Below are positions 36,472 to 49,049 of a stretch of 64,000 bases of DNA, one piece after another. Below the pieces are notes generated by a model. It was not told the DNA's origin and did no database searches. It saw only the letters and a list, made by a program, of their open reading frames with translations. The DNA is from Lactarius indigo (taxonomy: Eukaryota; Basidiomycota; Agaricomycetes; Russulales; Russulaceae): contig JAFKAC010000006.1 in the NCBI GenBank assembly GCA_025766275.1, positions 682,001 through 746,000 on the forward strand, in the 5' to 3' direction. Positions within the stretch are counted from its first letter, which is position 1. Each line of letters opens with the position of its first letter. The position numbers and the translations under genes are program-made.

Positions 36472-36815
36472 ACGGAAGCTAGCACACATAGTCACCAAGC
36501 TTAAGATGACATGCGACAGACTGCAGACGACTCGTAGGCTCCAGGGAAGATCATAGCAAAGGTAAAGACAAAGTCATAGGTCATGTGGTGAGACAATTCA
36601 TGCCGTAGGGACTTTATTCGATCGCGGGAAATGTGATCAGACGTTCGCCCCTCACTATAGTGTCCTTGCACAGCGTGCCGATTGCCTTTTTGGATAGTTA
36701 GAAGGACTTAAAGGGGCCAGAGTATGGTCGCCTCGCACAGGATGATTGCGAGATGTAAGAAGGAACTTCTCGTGGGAGTCTCTCGAAAGAAGGCGGCGAC
36801 GCCGCGAAGTTGCAG
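36472..36815 (+). repeat. Dispersed direct repeat, copy A
   Basis: Similar in the same orientation to 43414-43690: shared strings include cggaagctagcacac, gactttattcg, cgtg followed by ttgcctt, and ggacttctcgtgg-type text. It shows no coding potential. In each case it sits close to a Crinkler/RHS-like copy, to the right of copy A and to the left of copy B. Confidence 0.6.
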
Positions 36816-37098
36816 ATGAAAACCATAAAACCACGCACGGAGTTAATCCGAAGGCGCCGGGATAAAACTAAATGTAGTTTGCACACCAAAAGGGGTCTAC
36901 AACAATGTTGGCACAGCGGAATGCCACGTGCTCCGCATAAACTGGACATGCAAACGTGCGGCACCGCTGCACGCATACGGCTATGACTTTAAATCGCTAT
37001 CAGAGGAAGCTGTGCTGTCAACTTTCTGGTCGGCTGTGACTGCTTCTGAGTCCGAGGAATCTCAAAGGGGAGCCGAATTAGTTAAAGGGAGTCTGAGA

Positions 37099-37812
37099 TT
37101 ACAAAGGTACCGACTTACCCATCAATTCTTTTACCACACGTTCACCTATTTTTATAACGCGCCTGCAAGCCATCTGCCAAACACCACAACTGACGGAACC
37201 TAGCATTTCGTAAGTTGGATATAGTTAACAACGTTGAAAACTGCGATTGTCTCACCTGCAGGTGCGAACGGGAACGATAACCACCAAGTAATTGGTCCGA
37301 ACCAAGCTGTTGGTAGGTAAAATACAGCAACACGGCTGTACCACCACCCTATCGCAAATTGGAGGCCAGTTGTCATCGTCCACAGGGTGGTGTTGAACTT
37401 GAGCGAAAATGACATTTTTGAGGCATTGAGTTCAGCGTCTATGTGCAGAATTAACACGACAAATATCTCGGATGCGTGGTGGCAAACACGCAACTGAGCT
37501 TTTCCAGATCCGCCAGGCCTTTATCGACACTCCGACGAAGTTTGGCCCACTTCGCGAATTGGTCTTGAGCACTGGTCTGAAGTAACTCAGCCTTTTTTAA
37601 CAATATTTCAGACTTGAGCTGCCGCTGACGACTCGCAGCATTCCGGTTGAAGATTCTTTGGTACCCGGACCAAGCCTAGTAGTGGGGTTAGAACTGGACG
37701 AGTCGTTCAAAGCAGGAACCAAGCGTACGAAATGGAGGAGAACAGACTTTCCAATCCAGGAAATGAGTTCCGTGACAAAAACCAGGGCAAATATCGTGAG
37801 GATGAGAGACAT
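37099..37812 (-). CDS. GET1: GET1/WRB receptor for tail-anchored protein insertion
   Basis: ER membrane subunit of the GET complex, docking Get3 and inserting tail-anchored proteins. Start [20 protein letters not shown] at 37812 forms the first membrane helix. A cytosolic coiled coil follows: [20 protein letters not shown], then [20 protein letters not shown]. After an intron come [20 protein letters not shown] and [20 protein letters not shown], with the second and third helices. The last exon gives [21 protein letters not shown] end it at the stop at 37099; a donor just before (GGTAAGT) leaves open one more short exon. It is divergent from the kinase-like gene, 147 bp apart. Confidence 0.88.
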
Positions 37813-37959
37813 AGGTGGGTGAACGTGTCCAAGTGATGAGTGACAACGTTCTAGGAGGGTGTACCCTAACCCTACGCTAAGATTAACTCGCCCTGTGCCT
37901 CGGGTTTGCGCGCGCCACAAGAGGCTTTAGATGCATTCAATCTCTTTCGTTATCGCCAA
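37813..37959. promoter_or_regulatory. Compact bidirectional promoter
   Basis: Only 147 bp separate the start codons of GET1 (left) and the kinase-like gene (right), so the two must share promoter sequence. No TATA box is evident. Confidence 0.4.
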
Positions 37960-39198
37960 ATGCCCCACACAGATCACAGGCAAACTACACTTGGAACATT
38001 GTCGACAGGGACAGTACAAAACCAGTCCGCTCCTTTGACGCCCATGAGAACCGTTCCACCCATGGGATCGGTCGCGGTTAAACGCATCACTCTTACTTCC
38101 AAGAAGAACTGGTGGATGGGTGCGCAGTACGCAATACAGATTAGAACTGAATCAGACTAACGGCTATGTGCAGTGGAGCTCGATGAGGAGGAAAACAAGT
38201 TGAATGCCTCACAGACCTTCCCACCACCATCGGCGGAGCCCACCCTAAACGACTATGTCCCCGATCACCCGCCTCCTACGACAAGTGTTCCAGCCTCCCC
38301 AATATACCATGCACCCCACAGAAATCCAGGCACCATCTTTTCCTTTCCTACACCCTCTATCTACGCGGCGCCGCCTAATCCCACGGCGGCACTACCACCC
38401 TTCGCCCAGGGCTCTGCGTCTGAACTTTTCAAGTGCGTAGTGAAAAAGCCGGAAGTCATACAACTAGAGATCAATGACGAGATGCAAAGTAACGCTCTGG
38501 ACGTCGCTACTCAGTTCCTTGCCGAGTTACGCGTATACACCCGAGTGGCACCGCATCGAAACATCCCCATCTTCCTAGGGTGTCTCGATGGCATTGGCAT
38601 GGTCCTTGAATTTCTGGAGGGAGGGACACTTCACGACTACCTTAAGCAGCACGCGCCCTTTTCGCGTATTCACTTACAGGATTTTCACAACCAGCTGCTC
38701 GACGCGCTCACACACCTACACGCGTACGGGCTGTCTCACGGAGACCTTTCATTGCTCAACGTACAAGCACTCGAGAGGCGCGGAGAAGTGACGCTGAAGC
38801 TAATCGACTTTGGTCGGTCTGTCTCGGCTGATTCTTCATATGCACCGCCAGACGGCGATCCAGTCGATCCATGGGGGTACCTAAATCCCGACCGAAACGA
38901 ACCGCGCGTGGAACAAATATTCCCGGGTACGCGCCCTTTCTCGGCGCCAGAGATCTTGCGAGGGGAGTGTCACGACGCCCAGCTTGCCGACGCATACAGT
39001 TTCGGAATGGTCCTGGTGTGCTTGGAACGAGGACAACTAGTTGACGTCAAGCCTTGGAACCAGCGGAAAGACATACACCCAGTGGACCTTTTGGAGGGCT
39101 GCACGTTGTTTGAAGAGAGGATACGACAATATCTTAAGAAATGGAACGAACGAAGAAGACTCTTGCGGGAGGACATGATGGATGACGTAATGGAGTGA
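37960..39198 (+). CDS. Protein kinase-like protein
   Basis: About 394 residues from ATG 37960 (MPHTDHRQTTLG), with one intron from about 38117 to 38172. The N-terminal 130 residues are Pro-rich and disordered. The kinase fold starts near SELFKCVVKKPEVIQLE (candidate ATP-binding Lys). The hinge is MVLEFLEGGTLHDYL, the catalytic loop SHGDLSLLNV (residues about 241-250), the magnesium loop LIDFGRS and the activation-segment end TRPFSAPEI. HRD is changed to HGD while the catalytic Asp, Asn and DFG remain, so activity is plausible. No clear glycine loop is visible. The biological role is unknown. Confidence 0.75.
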
Positions 39199-39265
39199 GC
39201 AATACCATGTAAATAAGACCACACAACCTTGTATTCAGTCGATCGGTGCACTGCCTTCCTCAAAC

Positions 39266-40955
<1,690 letters not shown>

Positions 40956-40969
40956 TATTCAGCGTGTAT

Positions 40970-42950
40970 CCGTAGAACCGGTACTCCGTTGCAACTGGAG
41001 TCGACCACAGGCCCAACGAGGCGGCCGAGTACGCCGCCTGTGGTGCGCACCATGGTCTGCACATAGTCAATATTTACCTCGTCCACCTCGTCCGCCCAGC
41101 TGAGCGAGTTCCACGCGTCTCTGAGGTCCCTGACGGCCTCTTGGGTCATGGGACCTCCCAGTGTTTCCACGAAGCGCTCCTCCATATCGCCGGGCTTCAC
41201 CTCGGGGTTGTGGCCAAAATGCAGGATGTCTGCCACCTGCCACCCGCCCCCCAAGTGACGGTCGATAACGTCAGTAGTCTGGGCTGCCACCTCGTCCTCG
41301 TCCCCACATTCTCCTCGTACACCTCGGCGAGACGGGGTGATGACGCGCTGCGGCGCGGTTCGCACCACATGTGCGCTCGGCATGTTGCGAACGGAAATGA
41401 GGGACATGCACATCCAGTGCACCGCAAAAGCTGCGTCGAAGGTGGTGATCCGACACGTCGCGAATCTTCTCGATTCGGCTGAGGTAGTTAAGCACCTGCA
41501 CCATGATCTCGGGCTTCGCGAACCACTCCCAGTCTCTGTTGATGGAGATAACGAAGTACAGGAAAGCGTCCGCGCATGCGTCTCTCGTTCTCGGATGGCA
41601 CGATGCCGGGGTCAGTGCACGTTTGCAACAAGCGCACGATTCAATTGCCGAAATCCCACACCGTGTTCTTGCTCGGGGATGTGGGAAAGCCGCCAGGGCT
41701 TTGTGGTACCACTGCAAGTAGCCGTTGCCTCGTTCGGTAGAGGCGTACTGGGGGTAGCAACACCGCTCCCGCTCTTCTCTTCTGCGACAATCTCCCATAC
41801 AGCTTTACCCCAATTAGAATTGAGTGACCCAGGGATGCCAAGTACGAATGGTTCTAGCTCACTACCCTCCGTGAGGTTATCAATGACCCAGCAGATCGCA
41901 CCCGCATCAGTCCCGCATCCCGCATCTTGCGGTCTTACGACCCGTCCATCACAAGCTGCACGCGGCCTTCTGTCATACTTTTCCTCACGTTTGGGTGCAC
42001 CGCTGGTGTTGTGACCCCGATAAGTTCATTTGATGATGGCCTGGAGGGCCGACCAGCAGCCAGAATGTTTCGGATAGCGGGCTCTGGCAGGGGGATTGGG
42101 CGTCGTGGATGAGGGCTATGATGGCCCAGAGACAGAGAGCGGCGCAGAACACGACTACAATTGTAGTAGTGGCCGCTGTGGCGGTATTTATATCGAAGAG
42201 GTAGTCCGCGAGTCCCAAGAAGAACAAGAAGAGAGATATGTGGACGAGCGCCAGTAAAGCATCGACTACCGCCGACATGTACCACTTTTTTGTACCCTCG
42301 TAGAGGAATTGCCGAACCCGAGGACACTCGAGGGGGTGGTTGTACCTTCGGAAGACGTGTATGTAGTCGCGAACCCACTGCTGGACGATCGTTGCGGCGA
42401 GGGCGGCGGTCAAACTGAAAAACCAGGCTCAAGCACCAGAACGCGTTCACCCTGACGTCTGATGGCGTGGCGTGGAAATCGGGTGTCGGGAATGAAACCA
42501 TAGCAGGCACTGCCGAACCGCTCGCCGCGAGTTGTGCGGAGATCTGTGCCAGTAGGGCCACGGACTGTTGCGAGTAGTACGCGCTCTGCTGCGCATAGTT
42601 CGGGGTCAGGTCTGGGAGGCTCTGCTGCAAGGAAGCGGTCAAGTTTAGCCGAGTACAAACAAACCAGCCTAGGGAATAAATGGCGGATGTCTCGTCATCT
42701 ATGATGAGACGACTTATGGTGAACGCACGAAGATTATTACTCCCTCCATGTCGTTCTTCCACGTCTAGATCAGGGCCTTGTCATGACTCTTGGCCTCCTT
42801 CACGTAGACGGACCAGAACTCAGTCGTCCTCTCGTCATACTCGTCGGTATTACGGGCATGGGGATCAGTAGAGACGACGAGGTTGTCGTCGAGAGATTGG
42901 ACGTCCTCTAAGCTCGCCGTAGGCCCTAATATCTCGTTTGGGTCTGACAT
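40970..42950 (-). pseudogene. DUF6535-type membrane protein gene, degraded
   Basis: Starts MSDPNEILGPTASLEDVQ at 42950 and reads TEFWSVYVKEAKSHDKALI, the family hallmark, then hits an in-frame TAG before TWKNDMEGVIIF. Later pieces match the family in several frames. These are AQQSAYYSQQSVALLAQISA, SDVRVNAFWCLSLVFSLTAA, QQWVRDYIHVFRRYNHP, the hydrophobic VHISLFLFFLGLADYLF, then ICWVIDNLTEGSELEPF and FAKPEIMVQVLNYLSRIEKI. Frame changes occur near 42650, 41950 and 41430, the last looking like a short deletion after HHLRR. The family is common in Agaricomycetes and its function is unknown. This copy is probably dead. Confidence 0.75.
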
Positions 42951-43413
42951 CCCTGCAGTAGGTACGACCTGCGCCTCAAGGTCACGACACGGTCGTTTGA
43001 TTCTGTGGGCTCAGTCATAGGGGAGAAAACCGGGGAGTCTCGGACTGAGAGAACGGTACACTTGATGGCTCAGGCAGAGACCAACGAGCAATGGGGAGTT
43101 GTGAGATGGCGGCGCTAGCATCAGTGAGTCGGACGTGTGTGGCACAGCGTGGCGCCCGAGTTGATCGATAATCATCAGAGAGAATCGCCAGTGACCGCTT
43201 CCCTGTTTCGTCAATGTACTGGGGGCTTACATTTAGGTCTTTACTGTAGCACAGGAGTAGGCACAGGTGGTTGCACGGACGTCAGTTCTGCACGACAACG
43301 TGCAGCATAACCGTGACACCGCGCTAAAATTCCTGGATTATAGTCACGTGCACGGGTCTCAGCTGTAAATGCAACGTCATATTATGCGACAAGTACTTGG
43401 TTCTTCGTTCACG
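42951..43413. other. Intergenic gap
   Basis: About 460 bp upstream of the DUF6535 pseudogene. No exon or clear repeat is seen. Confidence 0.35.
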
Positions 43414-43690
43414 GAAGCTAGCACACGTAGTAGATCAAATAGTAGGGTGCAGGGAGACAATTCATTTCGTGGAGACTTTATTCGGTCGCGGGGGACTCGG
43501 ATGTGACCAGACACTAGACACTTGCCCCTCACCGTGGGTGTCCTTGTGCAGCGTGCTGGAGTTGCCTTGTAGGATAGTTAGAAGGGTTGAAAGGGCCTTC
43601 GACAGTCTGGTCGCCTTGTACGGGGTGATTGCAAGATGTAGAAAGGACTTCTCGTGGCGAAAGAAGACGGCGACACCGCGTCCGGTGGGT
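43414..43690 (+). repeat. Dispersed direct repeat, copy B
   Basis: Partner of 36472-36815 with scattered substitutions and small indels. It is non-coding and lies just left of the intact NTPase gene. Confidence 0.6.
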
Positions 43691-43808
43691 GTCATTGGAG
43701 CGGTGGCGCGCCGGGTGTCGCAGTATTATTTGTCGTACGTCTTAGAACTCAGAGAAGACAAATGGAATGAGTCGTATCGAGTCAACCGTAACACATAATG
43801 CCACCATG

Positions 43809-45588
43809 TCATTCAGCTTCACAGTCCAGCACCGCAGAGAATAGATTCATCTCGGCCAGCAACTCCTTCAAGTCATCATCGTTCTGCAGTTGAGAGCAGC
43901 TGATTTCCGAAACGCTGGGGGGAACGACAAGCACAAAATGCCAGTCCGCCCTTGGCGGCAATGCTCCCGGGACCATTTTTGAAAAGAAAGGAACGATTTC
44001 TTTCCTTATTGGATGGTCTGACCCAAACCCAATGGTGGATTGAAAAATGTAGAGCTTTCCTTCGGCCATAATGAAGGAATCGATCGCCACTTGGTTTTCA
44101 GCTTCCGGTGCGTAGTAGACCTTATCTTTGATTGGGTGGTCCAAGCCAGACCCTGGATATATGAACGTCTCCGCCGGCGTAATGTCAATCAGTCGCACAA
44201 GCGATGGATCCGCGTCGTCTCCGTGATTGGAGTCCCATCGGGGCAACCCCTTTCCTCGGCCAGATCCGCTCGAGCCCCTTTGAACCATAGGAACAAGCTT
44301 GAGCGCAATCTTCTTTTCAAGCAATTCTTGGGCCAGGGATTCGTACACGACGCCAGCAATGTGCCTTGTTCCTTCAACGTTCGCCAAGCTTTTGTAGAGC
44401 GCGATTCGAGCAGCTCGCGCTTCTTTTCGGAGTTGGTTCCGAAGCGCCAGCTTGACCGTATATGTGATGGGCTCCAAGCGTCCGTCGGAAAGGTTGCCAT
44501 CGAGACTCGGTAAACGTCTCACGAGGACAAGGGTGTCAGATTCGCCATCAATGGGGAAATTCATTTTGTCGTTAGCCATGTCGCTCAACTTTTTTAACGA
44601 AACAGTGGCGAGTGCGGATCGATAGCGTACTTGATATGCATTAATGAAAGCCCTGTCACAGAGGAATTCGAGGCAAATGCGGGGAGTGGGGCCATACTGA
44701 TTATACATCTCGTCTATACGCGGGTCGTTGGCTTCAAGTCCATACACGACAGCACTACACAGAACAAAATGGTCAGCCCAAACATAGAGCGGAAGGGGAC
44801 GAGCTAACGCTTTGGATATCTCCTCTCTGGTCCAAGGGTTCATAATAACGATGCTACATAGCGTAGTCTTAGTTAAAGATACCCATCGAGCCCTGTGGGG
44901 AGGAGAAGATAATATTATAAGGTGATTGGTCATTTGTGGGGCGAGATAATCCGGGATTCCATCACGGGAGTCGTCGGCATCGATAAACGTCCAAATACGG
45001 GTCTTGAAACCAGAGGAGGGGTAATCCGACGAGATCACGAAGACGCCTTCCTTTACGAAGAGATACCGACGCGCGGAATGGAACCAGATGACTGGCTTCC
45101 CTTCGGTGAGACGTCGGCACAAAGCATAAAGAAGCCAATAACTCTTCCCTTTCAGCCAGTATATTTCAGAAACGGTAAGATGACACAGTAAAACGCTTAC
45201 CAATGCCGGGTTGTCCTGTGACGACCACTGAAGGGGCCTTATGTTTGTCACGATGTAATTCCAGATACTTGTTTCAATATCCATAGAGCCGGATGTACTC
45301 TTTGCGAACCCAGAGCTCTGGCCAAATACTTGGGATGCAAATACTGAGTTTGTGACAACCGGGACCGGTCTCATCTCCCTCGCCCTCGTCCTCGTCTACT
45401 TCTTCATCCTTATCTATGTTCATAGATTCGTTCTCGGGCACGTCCTGCATACTCTGGAGCCAGAACTTGCGATGCAGCTGCACGAGTGGATCAATATCGT
45501 GAAGCGGGGTGACCATGGTCTTCGACTTGAGACATCTCTCGTCGATGATGGCGCCATACGCAGAGGGATCTATGAGGGGGGATGACAT
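43809..45588 (-). CDS. Crinkler/RHS-type P-loop NTPase with C-terminal nuclease-like domain
   Basis: Intact 575-residue reading with one intron (45149-45200). Start MSSPLIDPSAYG at 45588. An acidic linker (DKDEEVDEDEGEGDE) precedes the NTPase: Walker A TGQPGIG-KSYW, with the intron inside the glycine codon before Lys, and Walker B RIWTFIDADD. SIVIMNPWTREEISKALARP follows and then a helical lid (DPRIDEMYNQYGPTPRICLE). The C-terminus holds DKVYYAPEAENQVAIDSF, IMAEGKLYIFQSTIGFGSD and HPIRKEIVPFFSKMV. This fits the degenerate PD-(D/E)xK nuclease of Crinkler/RHS proteins, with the Asp of VAID and Gln of FQ as candidate site residues. Such proteins are thought to derive from transposons and to act as effectors or in genome conflict; the role in mushrooms is unknown. 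Confidence 0.75.
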
Positions 45589-45665
45589 TCGGTATTGGAA
45601 GAAGAGTAAGAGAGAGGTTGCAACTACGTATGATAACCCAATGACGTCGCTAATGACGCGAGGCT

Positions 45666-45900
45666 CGGTAAAACCTGAGATAAGCATTGTCGTCATCGTC
45701 TACTGGTGCAGTATATAGCTACGCTACACTCATAAGGAGTGTTGGTGTGGAACGGGAGTTGGTTGCTTTTAAAGTTCCTCATGTGAAGTTTTGCTAGTCA
45801 GACCGACAAGCTCGACTTCAAAGACCAAGGCCGAGTTGGCTGGAATAACACTCCCAAACCCGCGTTCACCTACATACGCACGTCAATACAAAAGAAAGGT
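45666..45900 (-). repeat. FKBP 3'-end repeat, copy 2 (native)
   Basis: Direct partner of 40706-40955. Here it forms the real 3' end of the FKBP gene. The two copies share cggtaaaacct at one end and agaaaggt at the other, 4.7 kb apart. Confidence 0.8.
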
Positions 45901-46417
45901 GAACGGGCAGGGGCCACGAACCGTAAGCCATGTGGGGCGGGATTGTTAGTGTACGCTTTTCGCCGACGCACATCCCGACGAGGCCTTCATCCCAGCCTTT
46001 GATGACCTGCCCGACGCCAACTAAAAGGGAAGCGTAAGAACATCCACGACAAAAGAAGGACCGAAGAGCGCACGGGTCAAAGGCAATGGTTGACTGCGGT
46101 CGTGACTAATTTTTTTTTTTTTTTTTTACTGTCAACACAGCCGCGACGCGAAGAGACGCTTCGGGGACGTACCTCGAGTCGAATTTATTGCCGTTGGAAA
46201 ATAGCGTTCCGGTCTGCAGGGGAGGTGAGGGTTCGGACACAGGCGCAGAAAGCCAACAACAACGCACATAATGAACCTTGATCGCATCGCCCTTCTTCGC
46301 TTTGGCGCTGCAGTCAGAAGGTTCGAACGTCGTTTTTATGTCCAATTCCGTTGGGGCTTGCTGCTGTGCCAAGGCGAGCAGTCCGAAAGACAGCGAGAGC
46401 CAGTGTAAGAGTTGCAT
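45769..46417 (-). CDS. ER-lumenal FKBP-type peptidyl-prolyl isomerase
   Basis: FKBP2-like proline isomerase of the secretory pathway. Start [20 protein letters not shown] at 46417 is a signal peptide. The FKBP domain reads [28 protein letters not shown], then a 32-nt exon (46074-46105) giving [43 protein letters not shown] and [20 protein letters not shown] follow. It ends TSKTSHEEL, so HEEL is a likely ER-retention signal. At least four introns are present; one ends in an 18-nt A tract just before its acceptor. It is divergent from the P450 gene by 154 bp. Confidence 0.9.
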
Positions 46418-46571
46418 GGTTGTTTGAGTGACCTCAGAGTCAGTTCGGTTGCTGTTCAGCACGTCTCCGGAATTGGCCGGGGCTGCTTATTGTTCTTCGA
46501 CTCAGGCTGAGCTACAAAACGTTACATGGTACGCTGCTTTGCTTGTCCTCGGCTTTGCCTTTTCGTCACGA
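46418..46571. promoter_or_regulatory. Compact bidirectional promoter FKBP/P450
   Basis: 154 bp lie between the start codons of the two divergent genes. No clear TATA box is seen. An open frame runs upstream of the P450 ATG, but the first ATG in it is at 46572. Confidence 0.4.
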
Positions 46572-48712
46572 ATGACTTGGTTATCCGCAGTTTTCGCTCC
46601 CGTCTTCAACTGTATTCAATTGCATCCCATATTGGCCTCTGTCTGTGTGGTTATCGTCATCTATCATGTTCACGCCTGGCTCTACCCCGATCCCTTGATG
46701 AAGTTGCCATGTCCTCCGGGAGGGCGTTTATTTGGTGGACATGTATACAACATCATCAAGTGCGCATCTCCGACCCCCAACCGTGAACAGTACGAGCTAA
46801 CGCCTGATTCACCTCAGTTCCGGACATTCCCCTATCCTTCACGAGAAATACGCCCGAGAGCTAGGTAGGAACGTGCGTCTGCGCGGTGTCCATCCGGTCC
46901 GTCCTAGTAGTTGTCGTGTGTGTGGTATGCACCCGCGTTGACTCCTTCCATTTCCAGTGGGAAACGCGACTGCTCCCGCTGGATCCAGTCACGGTGGCCC
47001 ACGTCGTGAAGAACCCGACGATCTACGAGAAACCCGCGCCGTCTCGGAGGCTCATTGAAGGGCTCATCGGGTGCGGCATGCTCGCCGCGGAGGGCCCCGT
47101 ACACAGACGCCAGCGCCGCGTCGCCACTCCCGCATTTTCGATCCAGAACTTGCGCGCGCTCGTCCCGCTCGTATTCAACAAGGGAGAAGAACTGAAGGAC
47201 AGGTGGATGGGACTCATACAGGAACAGGCCGTCAACAGCTCGGAGAAGCCGAAAGGCATTCGTCTGGACGTCTGTCACTGGGTGAGCCGCGCAACGTTCG
47301 ACGTGATTGGAATCGCTGGTGCGTCCCCCACGGGTTTCCTGCCTCGCCCACCGGCCCACACTTCCCCGCCTAGGATTTGACTACAACTTCAACGCTATTC
47401 AGAACGAAGAAAACGAGCTGTTTAGCGCGTATAAGAACATGTTCGAGACAGCCGTTTCTCAGTCCCAGAACTTTCGACAGGTGCTCACGTTCTACGTCCC
47501 GATATACGAGCGTTTATTTGTGAGGATTTATTTCGACTAGTAATCCCTTTGCTGATCCTGGTTCAGTCGGATGAGGTGACGCTTGCAGTGCGTCAAGGTC
47601 GGGAGACGATCAGTCGTGTAGCGAAGCAGCTCATCCAAGAAAAGAAGCAGAAAATCCAGGAGGAAGAAGGAAGTGGTAAGACACACAGCGGGCGGGACCT
47701 ATTATCTCTCCTCCGTATGTTTATTCAGCCATACTCTTAGTGCTTTCCTTTTGATCCTCTGAAAGTCATATCCAATGCGGCAACCGATCTCCCACCTGAG
47801 CAGCGAATATCAGACGACGACATCCTCCACAACATCAACACTTTCATGTTTGCCGGCTCTGACACAACTTCACTGGCGCTCACGTGGACTCTGCTCCTTC
47901 TTGCGAAACACCGACCGATCCAAGACCAACTGCGCGCAGAGTTGTGCAACATGCCCCGCCCGGATAACCTTGGTGACGAGGCGGTCTTGGCACACTATCA
48001 AGAACTGGCCGCCTTGCCGCTGCTAGAGAAGGTTTGCCGCGAGTCGCTCCGCATAGTGCCCCCCGTGCATTCGTCGATCCGCGTTGCGACGCAAGATGAT
48101 GCGTTGCCGGTGTCAAAGGGTGGTGGTGACGCCATCCACGTCCGGAAGGGCACGCTAGTGCACATACCCGTCGAGGCGATGAATCTGGACCGTGAGATCT
48201 GGGGAGCAGATGCATGGGAGTTTGTGTAAGCGAGTTCGGCGGCATGATCTATTGGATATCTCCTGACAATGCCGCTACCGTAGGCCGGATCGTTGGGACA
48301 ACCTGCCAGAGGCTGTCGCGTCCCTACCTGGTCTCTACGCGAACATGATGACTTTCTCAGCTGGTCCCCGTGTACGTCATTTTATCCGCCCTATTTGACG
48401 CACGCGGCTTTGAAATAACCAACTAAACCAAAAAAACCACTTTGTCAGTCGTGCATCGGCCAGCGCTTTTCACTGATCGAGATGAAGACATTCCTATACA
48501 TCCTGATTACCAACTTTGTGTTCTCCGAGACAGACGAGAAGGTCGTCAAGGCGAATGTGTACGTAGCTTTACTCTTCTGACAGAAGGATGACTTGCTGAA
48601 GGCCTAGGCCTGTGGCAGTGTGCTCACAAGACCGTATCTATCACGCAAATTCAAGGAAGGGAGTCAGTGTCCGATGATAGTAACACCCTACGTCCCTGAT
48701 GAAACGATGTAA
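46572..48712 (+). CDS. Cytochrome P450 monooxygenase
   Basis: Microsomal P450. ATG 46572 gives MTWLSAVFAPVF and a membrane anchor (ILASVCVVIVIYHVHAWLY), then LPCPPGGRLFGGH. Spliced exons yield SPILHEKYARELGRNVRLRG and the helix C region HRRQRRVATPAFSIQNLRAL. The I helix is MFAGSDTTSLALTW and the ExxR motif is CRESLRIVPPVHSS. The PERF-like VPDRWDNLPEAV precedes the haem loop MTFSAGPR-SCIGQRFSLIE with the Cys ligand, split by an intron. The protein ends KEGSQCPMIVTPYVPDETM. About nine introns are present. All signature motifs are intact. The substrate cannot be inferred; basidiomycete P450s of this shape often oxidise aromatics or lipids. Confidence 0.92.
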
Positions 48713-49049
48713 TTTATCCTTTGTTGTACTTTCTTTATCATCGCCAGCAATGTGTGCGCTGAGACCGCCCGCCGTACTCTGAAATCCGCCTAAAGTCTTT
48801 ATGGTGACAACTCCCCATGCGTGGATCGATCGACCGAGAGAGTTCTGCTTCGATGTTACCGCCATCCTTATACACAGCAGATTTGTGATAGATTTACATT
48901 ATGTCGTAGAATAAACATCGAATGGGGAGGGTATGCAATGCAAACATCTACGATAAGTATTAACACAGATGGAACTCTGAAAATTACGATGTGAAGACGA
49001 ATGCAAGATAGATGTGTAGACGTCGCAGAGGACCCTGCCTCCACTGCAC
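48713..49049. other. 3' intergenic gap
   Basis: Shared convergent 3' flank of the P450 and the disordered protein gene. No coding potential is seen. Confidence 0.35.
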
